Below, one piece after another: positions 1 through 11,499 of a stretch of 64,000 nucleotides of DNA. The position numbers and the translations under genes were made by a program. Under the pieces are notes generated by a model. The model was not told the origin of the DNA and did not search any database. It worked only from the letters and a program-made list of their open reading frames with translations. Every line of letters begins with the position of its first letter. The first letter of the stretch is position 1. Source of the stretch: Taiwanofungus camphoratus (lineage: Eukaryota > Basidiomycota > Agaricomycetes > Polyporales > Taiwanofungaceae); assembly GCA_003999685.1 (NCBI GenBank), contig CP021221.1, positions 1,488,001 through 1,552,000 of the forward strand. The letters are read 5' to 3'.

Positions 1-2213
1 TCCTTCCTCGTCAAGAGCCAAGTGCTCCCGGACATTCCCCAAGATCTCGAAATAATGACCTAAGTCTATCAGGAAGATCTATCCAGGAACATCGCTGCGT
101 CTTGTCACTCCAAGAACCGAGAGAGAGTGTTTCCATTGATACTTTGGAGACACTTCAAGGAAAGGGTTCGCATTCCCTGTGCGTGGACCAGACTGTTTAC
201 CAGCTATATGTGAAGACTGACGACTAAGAACAACGGCTCTAGTGGTACGACAGACTGTTTTCCTCTGCTAGGTACTACCCGAGTGCCGCCTACAACGGAG
301 GTATTTGGCAACTCTGCTACAGTTAACGAATCATCGTCGGTGATCGTTGGCTCAAAGCCTTCCTCTCGAGGGATATCGGCTTCCCCACCAAGTAGCTCAG
401 CCCAACAGGCTCGTCGCGAATATGTTGACTCATTGTATGGCGACTTTGACATGCTTGCATCAAGTACAGGTGGGGAGGAATCGGACGAGGGAAATAATTC
501 ATATCATTCACCAGAACGCCAGAGGCCATCCCTGTCAAGGGAGCAGCCCGTATCAAGTGGTTGTTTTCGACAACTCCCCACGAGCATTCCAGAACAGAGC
601 CTCGAGAAGCTGTGCCCCTCAAGGCCGTCTCGGTTTGAGTCGAGCACTACTGATGGGGATATAGCTGAAGGGGATTCTCCCTTCGACTCTCAACGAGCAA
701 CGTCGAGTTCTTCATCAACTGAGCGCCTTACTACAGAACGTTCCCGTCAATTCTGGAGAAGTTCTGTTCAGCCTTCGAAGAGGGGCATCTGTTACCGTCC
801 CAGAGCAGAGCCACAATCCTCCCAGTCGAATCACGACAGTAGCGACGAAGATTCCTCGATTGGAACCGAACTATCAGCGCCGTGCTTCACCAAGCGCCGT
901 GATCCGCCTCAGCCATCGGAGAATGATAACATCCACAACAACCGGGACAGAATCCTAGACTCGAGTGTTGGTCGAGAAGTCATTATACCTAAGACTGACT
1001 ATGCCAGGGGCAGAAGGTTATTGGCGCCTTCCGATGCCGCAATCCCTTATGCAACAATAGCTATGCGCGGGGATGCGCAATTTATTAGTAGAAGTCTACT
1101 GTGCGCGGTCTCTTGTAGTTACACGTGTGTTATTGACATCCTCGTTTAGTGTCCGAATATCGAGGTACTCATTGCCGTTGCATAACCTCACTGGTGCGCC
1201 TGATCCTCATGTCGAAGACGCTTGCCTCCTCGAGGATCACACGGCTATCGTTGGTTACGACTCGGGACCTTGTCAGGTCTCCGTTATTGCGTTGGACGTG
1301 GATCAGGTACCATACCACAGTACTTCGAGATTGACGACTTACTCAACGTCGTAACCAGCCTCCTCGTAGGATGGATTTGTCACACAAGGCCCATAGTACT
1401 GTGCAGGAAAGTCGAACAACAGGCATTGCCCATCCTAACCCCGGGATAAGCGCCCTTGCTCCGGTTGAGGGTGCAGGGCTCCGCTTCCTGTCGGGAGGCC
1501 ATGATAAGACACTTCAGATATGGACTCTGAAGCAGTCGATCGGAAAATACATTGCCCGGTCCCAACGCTTGAAGATCATCCACTCTCAGCGAGTGCAGGC
1601 TATAGCATACCGTGCTCATGATCAGTCAGTGTTTTCATGTGCAGGCACACACATCTCCACGATGCAACTGTCGGCACATGTTGTCCCGGATCCGATACGA
1701 GTTTCCGACGGCCGCATACTCCAAATTCACGTCCATCCCCAGGCCCCAAATCTTGTCATCCTCGAGGTCGGTCACTGGACATTCAATGTGTATTTAATAA
1801 CAGGTTGACGGGATGTTGTGTAGGTCGATCAAATAGATAGACAAATCCAAATTTATGACACGCGTAGGGCAGGTTTCCACCAGGCTCCTTGTCTGGAATT
1901 TGGATCACGAGAGGCCAGCACGAAGCCGGTGACGAGATACGTTAAAGGCTCTGCCTTGTTAAGTCTCTTCGCTCGACCGTACGCAAATGACAACAAGGGC
2001 GTTGTTCGCGTCTGGGACTACCGGAAGGCTAGCGTGGGTAGTTTACACTCAGTTCAATTCCAGCTGCCTGACACCCTCTTTCAGAACGTGATGACACGAT
2101 TTCATTCGCTGCGGCCAGCTCCAGTAGTTCACGCTGTGCTATCTGGGGTTGACGTGATCGCTTACGGAGCCCATTCTGTCACATTTTGGGATTTGAACAG
2201 TAACGATAGTTAG
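1..2213 (+). CDS. WD40-repeat protein, 5' end outside the window
   Basis: The gene enters from the left edge. An open frame from base 3 to about 206 joins, over an intron ending near 281, a long Ser-rich, probably disordered exon (to about 1100) with phosphosite-like SSS/SDEDSS runs. Later exons carry WD40-type blades: GPCQVSVIALDVDQ near 1270-1306, GGHDKTLQIWTL near 1495-1530, DRQIQIYDTRR near 1837-1867 and KGVVRVWDYRK near 1996-2028. The last blade ends VTFWDLNSNDS with a stop at 2213. Introns are short; one near 1767-1823 could use either of two donors. The C-terminal half should form a beta-propeller scaffold. I do not recognise the orthologue. It converges on the M28 peptidase gene, whose stop lies about 160 bp away. 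The WD40 assignment is firm; the function is unknown. Confidence 0.7.
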
Positions 2214-2374
2214 AGCCACTACTTGGGGCGAAAAGAGATATTCTTTAGCAAAATCACCTCATGCCATGAGATATTGGTGTCTGGAAGAACTACTGCACAC
2301 GTGAGACTACTGAGTATTCGAGAACTACGCGGCGTTGGTCCTATGCATCTCAGAAGTCAACGGCCAACTCGGCT

Positions 2375-4371
2375 TTAATCTGATTCCGTCCATCCTCCTA
2401 ATTCGACCGCGAAGGCCACTGCCAGCTTGGAAAATTCCAGCATATGAGAAAAGCTGAATTCGTCAGAAATATCCACACGACTATCAAAAAATAAGCCTTG
2501 GAATTGGTATATCCCAAATAAGAAGAGTCACTCACTCATTGATACTGTGGACATTCTTGTCCACGTTCTCGTACGCGCTCTCTACAAGCGTGACTATCAA
2601 AAAGGGCACTTAGAGATCAAAATGAAATCCCCACCGATGGCAAAGCATGCAGGATATCCGGCCTTGTGCCATGAGGCGCTAGAGCGGCACCTTCAGTATA
2701 TGCGGAAGGATCAAGGATCAATTCAGCCCCTTACTGGTCACTGCAAGCATGTCCGCATCTGGTCTCGACATACGGAATGTCGAGGTAGAGGTCCACCAAT
2801 TGCTTGTTGAATGTGGTTAAGCTGCACAGATTTTAATCAAAGTTCAGTACTATGGAGTAGTCTGAAGTCCAACCCTTCATCAGTGTAGTCTGTGATGATG
2901 CCGACCTCTTCGCGAGTGCCTCGTTTGACCCATGCTGTCATGTCATACTACACCAGATGAGACCAAGACGTGATTGATAGACCTGCTTAGTACATACTTG
3001 GCTCATGGCAACGACGTTGATTCCGCGACTCTCGTAGTCTCGAACTATCGCTTGAGATCCAAGAAGACCTCCTTCCTGTAAACTCGCCGCTTAAAGATAT
3101 GCAAGGAGAATACAGTAATCACTGTGGCTTACCTCTGCGGAGTACCAATGGAATTCGACAGTGAGTTCGGGACGGAAACCCGCCTCCAGCAGTCCACGGT
3201 AACCTTCGAGAATGCTCATGGAGCCGGAACCATCATCATCGGCGCCTAGATAATGGTGAGTCAATGATGTTGGGTATGTCAGTGCTGAGCGATCTGTACC
3301 TGGAGCAGGCAAGAACGGCCATAAATTCGTACTTGAGTGCAAGGTCAGCTTCATACCCTAAAAAGGATGCCAAAGATATACCTGTCTTGGTGGGCACCGA
3401 TGACGACAACGCCATCCTCAGTCGGAGAGGAGCCGTTGATTCTGACAATCTAACAGGGATATCACATTAATAAACTAAATGCTCGTGCAGTCAGTCTGAA
3501 AATCCGAAACTCGCAATAGAGCTTTGCACCCAGGCATGCGGGAATTCTTGAATGGTGATAAGCTCTCGGAGTGGCTTGGACGCATAGAGCGCAGTTAACT
3601 GAACCAGCCAGTCAGTTGGAATGACATTTGCAGGATAAGATGGTATTCACCTCGTTGATCTTAGACAGCAACCAATCTTGGCTTTGTTTTCCGGTCTGCT
3701 TCAATGTTAGAGTGGCTCGAAAAGCTTTTAAGTACAACTTACATCACTGCGATAGTCTATAGAAAAGAATCAGCCGGATATTGCTTTTAAGTACTTATAA
3801 CCACGTACACCTGGTACGGAAACTAGTGAACTTGCTAAGGCCTTCTTCAAGGTTCGTGATATTTAGCGTCTTCAAGATGGGTTTTACCAACCCAGTCTTA
3901 TTGGGTGCCGGGAAAGCTGCTACACCTCAAAGCTACCATAAGAAGTCCAAGGACATTCATAGTAATGATACCTACGCTTGTTCGATACCCTCAGATGAGC
4001 GGAAGAGCCGAGGTCCGGCGTATCAGTCCTAGTAAAAGAAGTTCACAAACATAATGTCGTCAAGCTGTATAAAGTTCGATTACACATCAAAAAACTTGAA
4101 GCCTTGAGCTTTCAACTCGATCTACGTTGTACTGATGAGAAGATTACGCCAAATACAACGTGGGCATAGAAATGACCTTCTCAAGTTCGGACATCAGCAC
4201 AGGGGCTTGTCCTTCTAGTTCAACCCATCGAAGCTCACTCAGATCCAGATCGAAACCCGGGTAAGTCTCTTGCAAGTTGGTGCCAAAGGGAATTTGCTCA
4301 TTCTCATTGAAGGAGAACGATGTAGCAACCGCAAGGGAGATTATAGGGAGTAGGAGGGTGAAAGACTTCAT
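2375..4371 (-). CDS. Secreted M28 zinc aminopeptidase (fungal leucine aminopeptidase Lap1 type)
   Basis: Reading the minus strand across about a dozen short introns gives a complete fungal Lap1-like exopeptidase, which removes N-terminal residues from peptides outside the cell. Exon 1 (start 4371) encodes a signal peptide, [20 protein letters not shown] propeptide follows with FFDVTDTPDLG near 4020-4085 and FRTRYYRSD, where part of the YYRSD is on a 14-nt exon (3743-3756). Zinc and catalytic motifs are all present and in order: VVVIGAHQD (His ligand, near 3390-3420), GADDDGSGS (bridging Asp, near 3225-3243), VEFHWYSAE (catalytic Glu, near 3135-3160), DMTAW (Asp, near 2935) and [15 protein letters not shown] (His ligand, split by an intron, 2650-2725). 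The C-terminus reads [12 protein letters not shown] with a stop at 2375. No break was seen. It is divergent from the uL11m gene. Confidence 0.88.
3743..3756 (-). other. 14-nt micro-exon of the M28 aminopeptidase gene
   Basis: A 14-base exon is bounded by an AG acceptor (…tctatag) and a GTAAGT donor. Joined to the preceding exon, which ends just before a GTACGT donor, it restores the family-typical FRTRYYRSD-TGKQS string. Skipping it would shift the frame. Confidence 0.75.
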
Positions 4372-4723
4372 GGTGAGCGTCAAGATGTAACCCACGTACG
4401 CTACCCTTCGCTTGAACAACTTGTCGCATGTGGCTGTGAAGGCGGTTTCAGGCTGGACTCGCTGCGGTTTCGGCTTGCAAAACAGGCATTTTTCTAACAA
4501 TGCGCATCAATAAATGGAGAAGAATAATATTTACATGTGCAGTTCGGGCTCGGGTCTGTTGGCGTCTCTAGGGCGGTACCACCTCGGGGAATCACAGGCC
4601 GGCTTATCTTACAATTTATCGACAATGGAACCCTAACCTTACTGTGTCCCGTATTGGCGACCGCTAAACTTCGATCACACTCGTTGCAACTCGAATCTAA
4701 CGTGTTGGTGAGCATAGGCTACC
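4372..4723. promoter_or_regulatory. Divergent intergenic region between the M28 peptidase and uL11m genes
   Basis: This 352-bp gap separates two start codons that point away from each other, so it must hold both promoters. Short open frames here on both strands show no family likeness and overlap the expected 5' leaders. No specific factor site was identified. Confidence 0.6.
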
Positions 4724-5241
4724 ATGTCCAAGGTTGCTTTGAAGGCCAAAGCACAGGTTGTGGTGTGTCCTTTCTTTCAGCATAGAAACGTTGTCGTTCG
4801 GCTAATAGGTCGCTTGATTGATGCTTGGATCAGCGCATTCTAGTGCCAGCCGGAAAAGCCGCACCAACTCCTCCGATCGGTCCTGCTCTGGGTGCTCGCG
4901 GTGTCAAGTCAATGGATTTCTGCAAAGAGTTCAACGCTCGTACTGCACACGTTGAGCCAGGCGTGCCTACGCCCACTCTCATTACTATCCAGCCTGACCG
5001 TTCCTTCACATTTGTCACGAAAACGCCACCGACTAGCTACTTTCTGAAAAAGGCGGCTGGTATCGAAAAGGGCACTGGTCGTCCCGGGCATGATTTTGTG
5101 GGGACCGTGAGCTTAAAACACGTGTATGAAATTGCAAAAATCAAAGCCACAGATGAACATCTAAAGCATCTGAGGCTCGAGGCGATCGCAAGCACTATCA
5201 TCGGAACGGCTAAGACTCTGGGTATTCAAGTGGTACCATGA
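4724..5241 (+). CDS. MRPL19: Mitochondrial large-subunit ribosomal protein uL11m
   Basis: Two exons, 4724-4756 ([11 protein letters not shown]) and 4834-5241, are joined over a 77-nt intron and encode 146 residues. The second exon opens with [20 protein letters not shown] and continues [12 protein letters not shown], the N-terminal L11 domain that binds the GTPase-associated r[22 protein letters not shown] and a C-terminal RNA-binding helix region ([20 protein letters not shown]) follow. The length is normal for the bacterial-type L11 family; cytosolic eukaryotic L12 differs strongly, so a mitochondrial role is inferred. The first ATG was chosen because it splices in phase into the conserved RILVPAGKA. 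No separate targeting presequence is obvious, which is common in this family. Confidence in family is very high. Confidence 0.93.
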
Positions 5242-6399
5242 GCTGGACAGAGTATATTAAATGTGGGTTCCGTTCGCTACAATGCAGTTTGTATTGGATT
5301 GATAATAATCTTGTTCTCGAGCAGTCCGGAAGCAGAACGTCTTTGCATCTAGTGCCTAGCGCTGCCCGTGTACCCGATAATCCAGAGTAATTCCAGAGCT
5401 GTACTTACATAGACTCGCGATATTTTGCCCATCGCGTATTGATTTTCCTTCTACTTCGCATGAAACGAATGAGACGAACGCGTGACAATGGTTCTAATCT
5501 CCCTCGGCCTTGATTCCGGCCCATAATGAGCGCTTCTGTATCAGGTTCCTTGACGTTCGTGTACAAGGTTCAGATTATGGAAATTAAGTTAAGCTCCAGG
5601 ATGGGTCATGTTGTTCAGAACCAGATCCGTCCTTGTGTACTCTCGTTACCATCTTGTGCTGGTCGAGCCAGGAATTGAAACCACAGTTGCCTTCTCTGAA
5701 ACCAACTTTGTGAATGCGGACGCTCAAGTTTGTCATGCCGGCACCCTCCCATAACCCTCCGGTCTGTACTTTGACCGCGAGGAGATAGGCCCCTTGTACT
5801 GCGTATGGCATCTTGGACACGCTGCGTACACGCTCTGTTCACCTGGCCCACATCCCTGGGTGATGTTTTTGCTTGAACCAACACATTGCGTCTCACATGC
5901 CTTATCAAGATGCTTCGTTCACCTCGTGTAAGAGCAGGACGAATGACAGGCAATCCTAGTCTTGTTTCTGGCTGGTATATGGGCGGATAATTCCGCCTTT
6001 TACAAGTATTTTACACAATGAGATTCCTTGGGATCCTTGTGGGCCGAAATTGCGCAAGTGGTCATCCCTTTCTTCAAGACGTAGAAGACGTTGCGTATTC
6101 TGGATTTTTCTCTCACAGGTCTCGAGGAAAGATATGGCGCTTACAGCACTCCTCGTGTTGTTCCTCGATCATCTTGGGCTCACCCGAAGGGAATATCGGC
6201 CCTCTACTCCACTGAACAAGCCTCAGGACGACATGATGTGCCCATCGTTCTTCTATAGACCTTGTATTCACCTTTATCTGTCACGATGGTACACGTTCCC
6301 GATCGAACAATCCACCATCAGTTTAGAACAAGAAATTTTCGCCGTTTCTCGATATAAAGCACTTCATTTCATTGGCACGCCTCAATAACCACCCACAGG
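5242..6399. other. Gene-poor stretch after uL11m
   Basis: I see no gene I can support. A minus-strand frame at 5584-5820 (begins MSKMPYAVQGAYLLAVKVQT, 78 codons) and an overlapping one to 5953 have no recognisable motif. Plus-strand frames at 6018-6388 resemble no family and may include 5' leader or undetected first exons of the following DUF6593 gene. Confidence 0.5.
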
Positions 6400-7272
6400 A
6401 GCATCCGGTTCAGTCTCCTCCCTGCCAGAAGGATTTAACATTAATGGCCACAACTGGGAACGAAGTACTGTCCTGGACATCCCAGGACCCTCGCCAGAGC
6501 CAGCTTTTTGGCAGCTACGGTGTACTGTACCGCTTCCAGGTCAGCACACAATGTTTTCGCCTGGCGTTTGCGCCCAATGACTGACGTCCTCAAGATAGAC
6601 GGACACTAATGCTCAAGGGCAAAGCGTCACAACTTTATGGAGGGCAATACGTGCCAACAAGGAAGATCGAGTCGCAAAGCTCGAGTGGGCGCCTAACGGT
6701 GGCCTTGGCCGTGCAGTAATCGGCAAGGTAGAGTGTCGCTGTCATTTGACCGGTTTTGAAGATGCTCATAGTTGTCCCCAAGAGCACATTCCCCATGGCA
6801 GACTTGGTTCGACCAGATCCTCGCGCTGGGGTCAGTACGAATGACAGTCATGACGCCTCATTTAACCCCTTGCCTTTTCAGAACTGCAGGATGTTTAACG
6901 GTCCAGATGGTTATCAATACCGGTGGCGACCAAGCAACAATTCATACAATGACGTCGTTGTGAGTGTCACGTTGGCGTAATTGGTCCAATCTGTTTCATC
7001 GTCGCTCATAACGTATTTATGAAAAGCTGCAAGATCAGAACAACAATGTTATAGCATTCTTCCGGCCAACGCGACCAGCACGATACAACATCGGCGATGT
7101 GTATGGGGAGCTACACTTCGTCAGGAGCGCAGGAGCAGGCGTCGTGGTAGGTGGCCTGGATGATTTTATCTGATATCATATTCATCGGCTCCATCAGATG
7201 CACCCGCCCCTCATGGACACTGTCACTGTTACAGCCATGCTGTATCGATTTGTCGTGGCGTATGGACTCTGA
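6400..7272 (+). CDS. DUF6593 domain protein
   Basis: Several exons read as a DUF6593 protein, a family typical of mushrooms and relatives with no known biochemical role. The parts in order are: NINGHNWERSTVLDIPGPSP near 6430-6490; an exon at about 6605-6728 with VAKLEWAPNGGLGRAVIGK; PMADLVRPDPRAG near 6793-6831; then after an intron CRMFNGPDGYQYRWRPSNN near 6885-6945, the family's most conserved block; FFRPTRPARYNIGDVYGELHF near 7060-7120; and a last exon MHPPLMDTVTVTAMLYRF ending AYGL and a stop at 7272. The central and C-terminal exons are convincing. The first exon and start codon are uncertain, and the N-terminal part near 6540-6605 does not splice cleanly in my reading. A related gene lies at 17010-17772. 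Confidence 0.7.
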
Positions 7273-7628
7273 TCTTGTGCTCCGTTTTACCTCCATATTA
7301 TTTTCCATCACTAAGAGCAGCTTCAAAATGTAAATTTGCAGTCGCGTTCTGTACACCTTGTACAAGTCTTTATTTAATGTGTACAAGGGTATGTGTATTC
7401 TAGGACTCATCAGTGCAATCGGGAAGGGGTTTTCATACCGTAAAGGGTGATCTATTCCCGCCCAACAGACCCTCGGAACCATTTGGCTGAGTATGTCGAG
7501 ATGTTTCCGACCGACACTGACTTCCAAACCGATGCCATGCAACGAGTCTCGTGGGTTGCGTCAAAGTGTCACACTGATCTACAAGTACAAGAAGGCATCT
7601 ACAACTCCGCTTATGATGCCGGCGCGGT
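7273..7628. other. Intergenic stretch between convergent genes
   Basis: Two genes end on either side. Open frames on both strands (for example 7447-7734 plus) are not supported by any motif. This is probably 3' UTR sequence of both neighbours. Confidence 0.5.
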
Positions 7629-8837
7629 CTACGGTTTGACGACATCAAGGAGCGAATCCACAGTGCGAATTACCCATTCCGTTCCTTCGTCTGTAGAGAG
7701 CCAGCGATCCTCTTCATTCAAGCTTTCCACGTAGCGTGCTTTTAAAAGTCCGAAAACATGGCTTGTAAGTTGTGGCCCGACTCCGCCTTCGGCACGTAGG
7801 CAGGCGGTCCCAACCACGGATCCCAAGGTGCGGCTGAGATTGCCCTGTTCGCTGTCGCCCCCCGGCAGCGGGGAGAGGACAGCACCATAGGTCTGAATAA
7901 TGAACGCTGATCGGGCGTAAGAGATTGCGATCAGCAGTAAATCCGGATGGACGGGCGAGCGAAGCGATAGCCGATCCGGGGAAGTGGGGGGGTATGTACA
8001 GAAAGGGAAACGAGCGTTGTATTCTGCTGGGACGTACCTATGAAATCGGGATGATATCCGCCTAACTTGTTATGGAGCTTGACCGCTTGAGGCTCGTAGA
8101 TTGAGTCCCATAAAGCTTGACCCCGCGCCTTGATTGCCTCGACGTTCTCAGGGGTCACAGTCCTAAATTAAATTCCAGATTACGTTGCGATGATTCTTCA
8201 TCACGATGGGATACGGACTAGATGAAGATGATATGGGCGCTCACCTTTTGGAGTATTTCCTCAAGCCGCTTTTAACATCGTCCTCGAATGCCTCGAACAT
8301 GCCAGCAAAGGACAAAATGGTCTGGTTAACGGCACACGACTCGTAAATATTACGCCCTCTTTGGGCAATAGGAGCTCTTGGCACTTACCCGGGGGACGCC
8401 AACGAAAATGCAACTCTTCATAGCAGCCTCGCGCATTACGGCAGCTTTCTCAAGCACGTCTGAGAAGTCCCGACGACTCTCGGACTTGGTAGGATCATCC
8501 CTGGAGGTAAAGCGGTAAAGGTGTCCAACGGATGAAGGGACGTTGGCGGTCAGGAGTGTGCAAGTCTAGGGTCAAGAAGGGTTGAAAGTGAAGTGGGAGG
8601 GTAAAAGAATTGTTCATCATTCGGAGGTAGAATAAATGAGCCCTTGATGCCTCGCGGACAAATACTCACAGTCAGGGTCAGCCAACCTTTCTCCACCTGC
8701 CTCTGCTGGGCATCCGTGAAGGTCCTTGTGAAGATGTCGTTGAGCTTCGCGAGAGGGGGGCCGGGGAGCGAGTGTGGACTGCGTAGGGTGAGCAAATGTT
8801 TGACCGCGGGAGGAAGGTGTGCGACCATGGCGTTCAA
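7629..8837 (-). CDS. Carboxymuconolactone decarboxylase / AhpD-like protein
   Basis: About five exons on the minus strand give a fungal AhpD-like protein. Exon 1 (start 8837, or the in-frame ATG 9 bases on) begins MNAMVAHLPPAVKHLLTLRS. The next reads LLTANVPSSVGHLYRFTSRD and REAAMKSCIFVGVPR near 8400-8560, the helical block that in AhpD-fold proteins lies by the reactive site. Further exons carry SFAGMFEAFEDDVKSGLRKY, GQALWDSIYEPQAVKLHNKL with LGGYHPDFIG (to about 8040), and a last exon with IQTYGAVLSPLPG and LGSVVGTACLRAEGGVGPQL, ending in a stop at 7629. I see no CxxC pair at the AhpD redox position in the exons read; fungal members often lack it, so the reaction is unknown. Family placement rests on whole-length pattern rather than one motif. 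Confidence 0.72.
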
Positions 8838-9434
8838 GTGATCGGGGCGTCTAGTATTTACAAAGTGATCTAAGCGACCTTTCTAGAGAAGGCCCGCTAA
8901 TGGATCCTGGATAGTGGATGGAACCAATTGACTCCACATTTATTTTGTTCCTAGATATACAAACACACGCCCTCTCAAAACTCGCATTCGTCTCGGAGAC
9001 GGCTCGCCGATTCGGAAATTCGGGTCGAACACGTCTCCCTTGCATTCGCAAGAACTCGGCAACCACCCACGGTTGACCCTCGGAGATTCGTCTCTCACAA
9101 CAAGACGTAACCACCACTTCGAATTCACATCCTCAAAAATGGTACCAGCTTAAAGGGCAATCTGTTATTCTCAAGCCGTTCAGACGGGATATATAAACAG
9201 GTGTCATGAAATGCCAACAAAGCAATCAGCAGTCGAATGCGCAGCACAACGGTACCTCTGTCAGTCTCCAGCGGCAGTCTAAATCAGAAAACCAGGCAAC
9301 ACCTATCCAGAGGCACCAGCGGCCTGAAAAAAGAGAATGTTTAAGGGGTATACGGCATGCGTAAGCGCGAAAACGGGACGCCACATCTAAGCAAACGCGG
9401 CGGCAGTGGTATATAAGTTCGCTATATCAACCGT
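8838..9434. other. Intergenic stretch upstream of the AhpD-like gene and downstream of the GH128 gene
   Basis: It contains the promoter of the minus-strand AhpD-like gene (8838 onward) and the 3' flank of the GH128 gene. Two TATATAA-like strings occur near 9189-9197 and 9411-9417, but no gene is visible. Confidence 0.5.
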
Positions 9435-10806
9435 TCAATTGTTGTAATTGTCGCTGATGTACATCCAGCCGAGCGAGGTGGGTGTACCGTCTTGGTTCAT
9501 TAGCCCATTCAGAGAGTTGACACCATCCAGGTTGGTCAAGGCACCTGTGAAATCAACTGTTGAGATGTGTCCAGTTCCCAAAAAAAGAGAAACTGACCGA
9601 ACTGGAAGTAGGACGCAACGTAGGGCTGAGAGTCCAGCCACGGGTTGATTGTCCCATAGAAGTTCCAGATATCGTCCATATCAGCCTGACCACCCGAACC
9701 GCTGAAGTTCTGGCGACATGATGATGTTCATTATCACAAAAATACCAAATGGCAGAATGAGTAATACCTGATCCGCGAACTCGGTAATATGAACCGGAAG
9801 GTTGAATGTGGTGTGAAAGTTCTCGACATAGGACATGAAAGCATTCGGATCAGTGCCGTACCAGTGCATAGCGACCCCATCGAACTAATACACGCTATGA
9901 GAGGCGTCATTTGAGAACAGCGTCCGAGACTTACGGTGCATCCTTGACAAGCCTGGAAAAACTGCTGTAACCAAGGGATGCCTGCGGCATCCGACGTGAC
10001 AGCAGGCGAAATGAGGTTATAACCGAGTTGCTTCTTCGGCTGGATGTTCTGTTGCCAAAGCGAGGCTGCAGTTTGGGGATCAATATTCGACTGACCAGAG
10101 ATTTCTGGCCTGTAATCCATATCGTCAATCAGGAGTCGCTCGACGGGGTTGATCGAATACGTACTCATTGAAACCTAGAATCGTAGTACCATAGCCGGCG
10201 ACAACCAGCTGGTTGAAGCTGTCGACGTGGCTAGGCCCCCACAGCATGGGCCAGAACTCGAAACCAAGGCTATCAGCATTGCTGGGCTTGTATTCACTCC
10301 AGGTGTACACGCTAGCGCCAGAATCAATGGGATACAGGTGGTAGGAATGGGAAAATAACGTACAAACGAGTCGCAGGAGTCTTAAAGTTGGCAAGCCACG
10401 ACTCATCACCGTTGTTCCAGGCAATACCGACCTTGCCGGATCCTGAACCTCCACTGGAGGAGGGAGACGGAGACGGGATCGGAGACCAGCTTGAAGACGG
10501 GGGGGGAGGAGGAGCAGGAGCAGGGGGAGCAGCCGACGTCGTGGGGACCCAAGTTGTGGTCGGAGAAGGAGGAGGGGTCCAACTGGTGCTGGTAGGAGCG
10601 GCACTGCTGCTAGAAGGCCTCTGCTTGCAACGTTGGGACTGCTGACGCTTCCTCTTGCTCCTCTTCGCAATTCCCTCGTGAGCAACGTGATGATTAACGT
10701 GGTGGTATCCAGTGGAGAGCGCGTTGACTTGCGCGGGGGCGAATGTACAGGCGAGAATGGCCAATGAAGATATGGCGATCAGGTTGATGAGTTTGTTGGC
10801 CGCCAT
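9435..10806 (-). CDS. Secreted GH128 endo-beta-1,3-glucanase (glycosyl hydrolase catalytic core)
   Basis: Starting at 10806 (an in-frame ATG 30 bases upstream is an alternative) the protein has a signal peptide (LINLIAISSLAILACTFAPA), a basic stretch, and a long Ser/Pro/Thr linker. The catalytic domain starts KVGIAWNNGDESWLANF. Exons join as YTWSEYKPSNADSLGFEFWP-MLWG, GFNEPEISGQSNIDP (an intron splits Glu and Pro), DGVAMHWYGTD and PVHITEFADQ, then NFSGSGGQADMDDIWNFYGT, and finish LMNQDGTPTSLGWMYISDNY with a stop at 9435. In GH128 the Glu of the NEP motif is the acid/base and the Glu of ITEF the nucleophile; both are present. Such enzymes cut fungal wall beta-1,3-glucan, in development or mycoparasitism. 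Introns are short and all splice in phase; no damage was seen. Confidence 0.9.
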
Positions 10807-11499
10807 TATTCGCGCAAAAATGGAGATTGCGTGCAAGAATGGGTTCGTAAATTTTTGGTGGACAACGAACGGGATATGAAAAGAGTGTCAGCGCCCTAGG
10901 GCGAGTGGAAGACGAGACGGACGGGAGACCAGCAGATGGAGATGGAAAGAAACCGTAACGACGACGCGCAACCGACGACTGCTTTCGGTATATACGAGGC
11001 TTACGTAAGTCGCCAAGGATGCGCACGGACCCGAAGCCAGCAAACCGCAGTTAGCGTTGCATGAGCGGCGCATGGTCGCCATCAAGTTCACGGTGGCAAG
11101 TGACTGGATGCTGGAGGACCGTTCTGAGCGCAACCATGTCCTCTTGACATGTCATTAGTACGTTGTTCATCACCATCGCGCGTTCCAGGTCATGCACACG
11201 CATTCCTCTGTTATAAAGTAAACGCTACGTCCGAGCATCGCGATATCACTCTAAACGAGACGGCTGTCGCGGATATGTTTGTTTTTCTGCATAGCCTACC
11301 TAGTTAGCGTAGCGCGTGTGATTGCAGCAGTCATGGCGACGTAATGCCAAAGGATGCCAAATCGAGCGGAGTTTGTTGCAGATCAAAACAGGACAGCTTG
11401 CCGCAGTGTGGCTTTTCTCTCAACCCCCAAGTTTGACACGAAGAAACCGGTTCAACAAGTTCGTCCCCAACAAAAACCCACCAGTTCATCTCGCTCACA
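10807..11499. promoter_or_regulatory. Divergent intergenic region between GH128 and two-RRM genes
   Basis: A 693-bp gap between two outward-facing start codons must contain both promoters. Open frames on the minus strand between 10694 and 11133 run through it but lack motifs. The plus strand is pyrimidine-rich just before the RRM gene start at 11500. Confidence 0.5.

Noticed and set aside
2547-2810. Plus-strand frame containing HAGYPA, resembling the M28 peptidase C-terminus
   Set aside because: The bases are the antisense of the true peptidase exon, which reads [15 protein letters not shown] on the minus strand; the likeness arises because GYPA is encoded by a near-palindromic stretch.
2821-2960. 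Apparent truncation of the M28 peptidase at an early stop after TDEGL
   Set aside because: A 51-nt GT…AG intron removes the stop and continues into [10 protein letters not shown], so the gene is whole.
10388-10645. Plus-strand Gly/Asp-rich frame of 85 codons
   Set aside because: Antisense of the low-complexity Ser/Pro linker in the GH128 gene.
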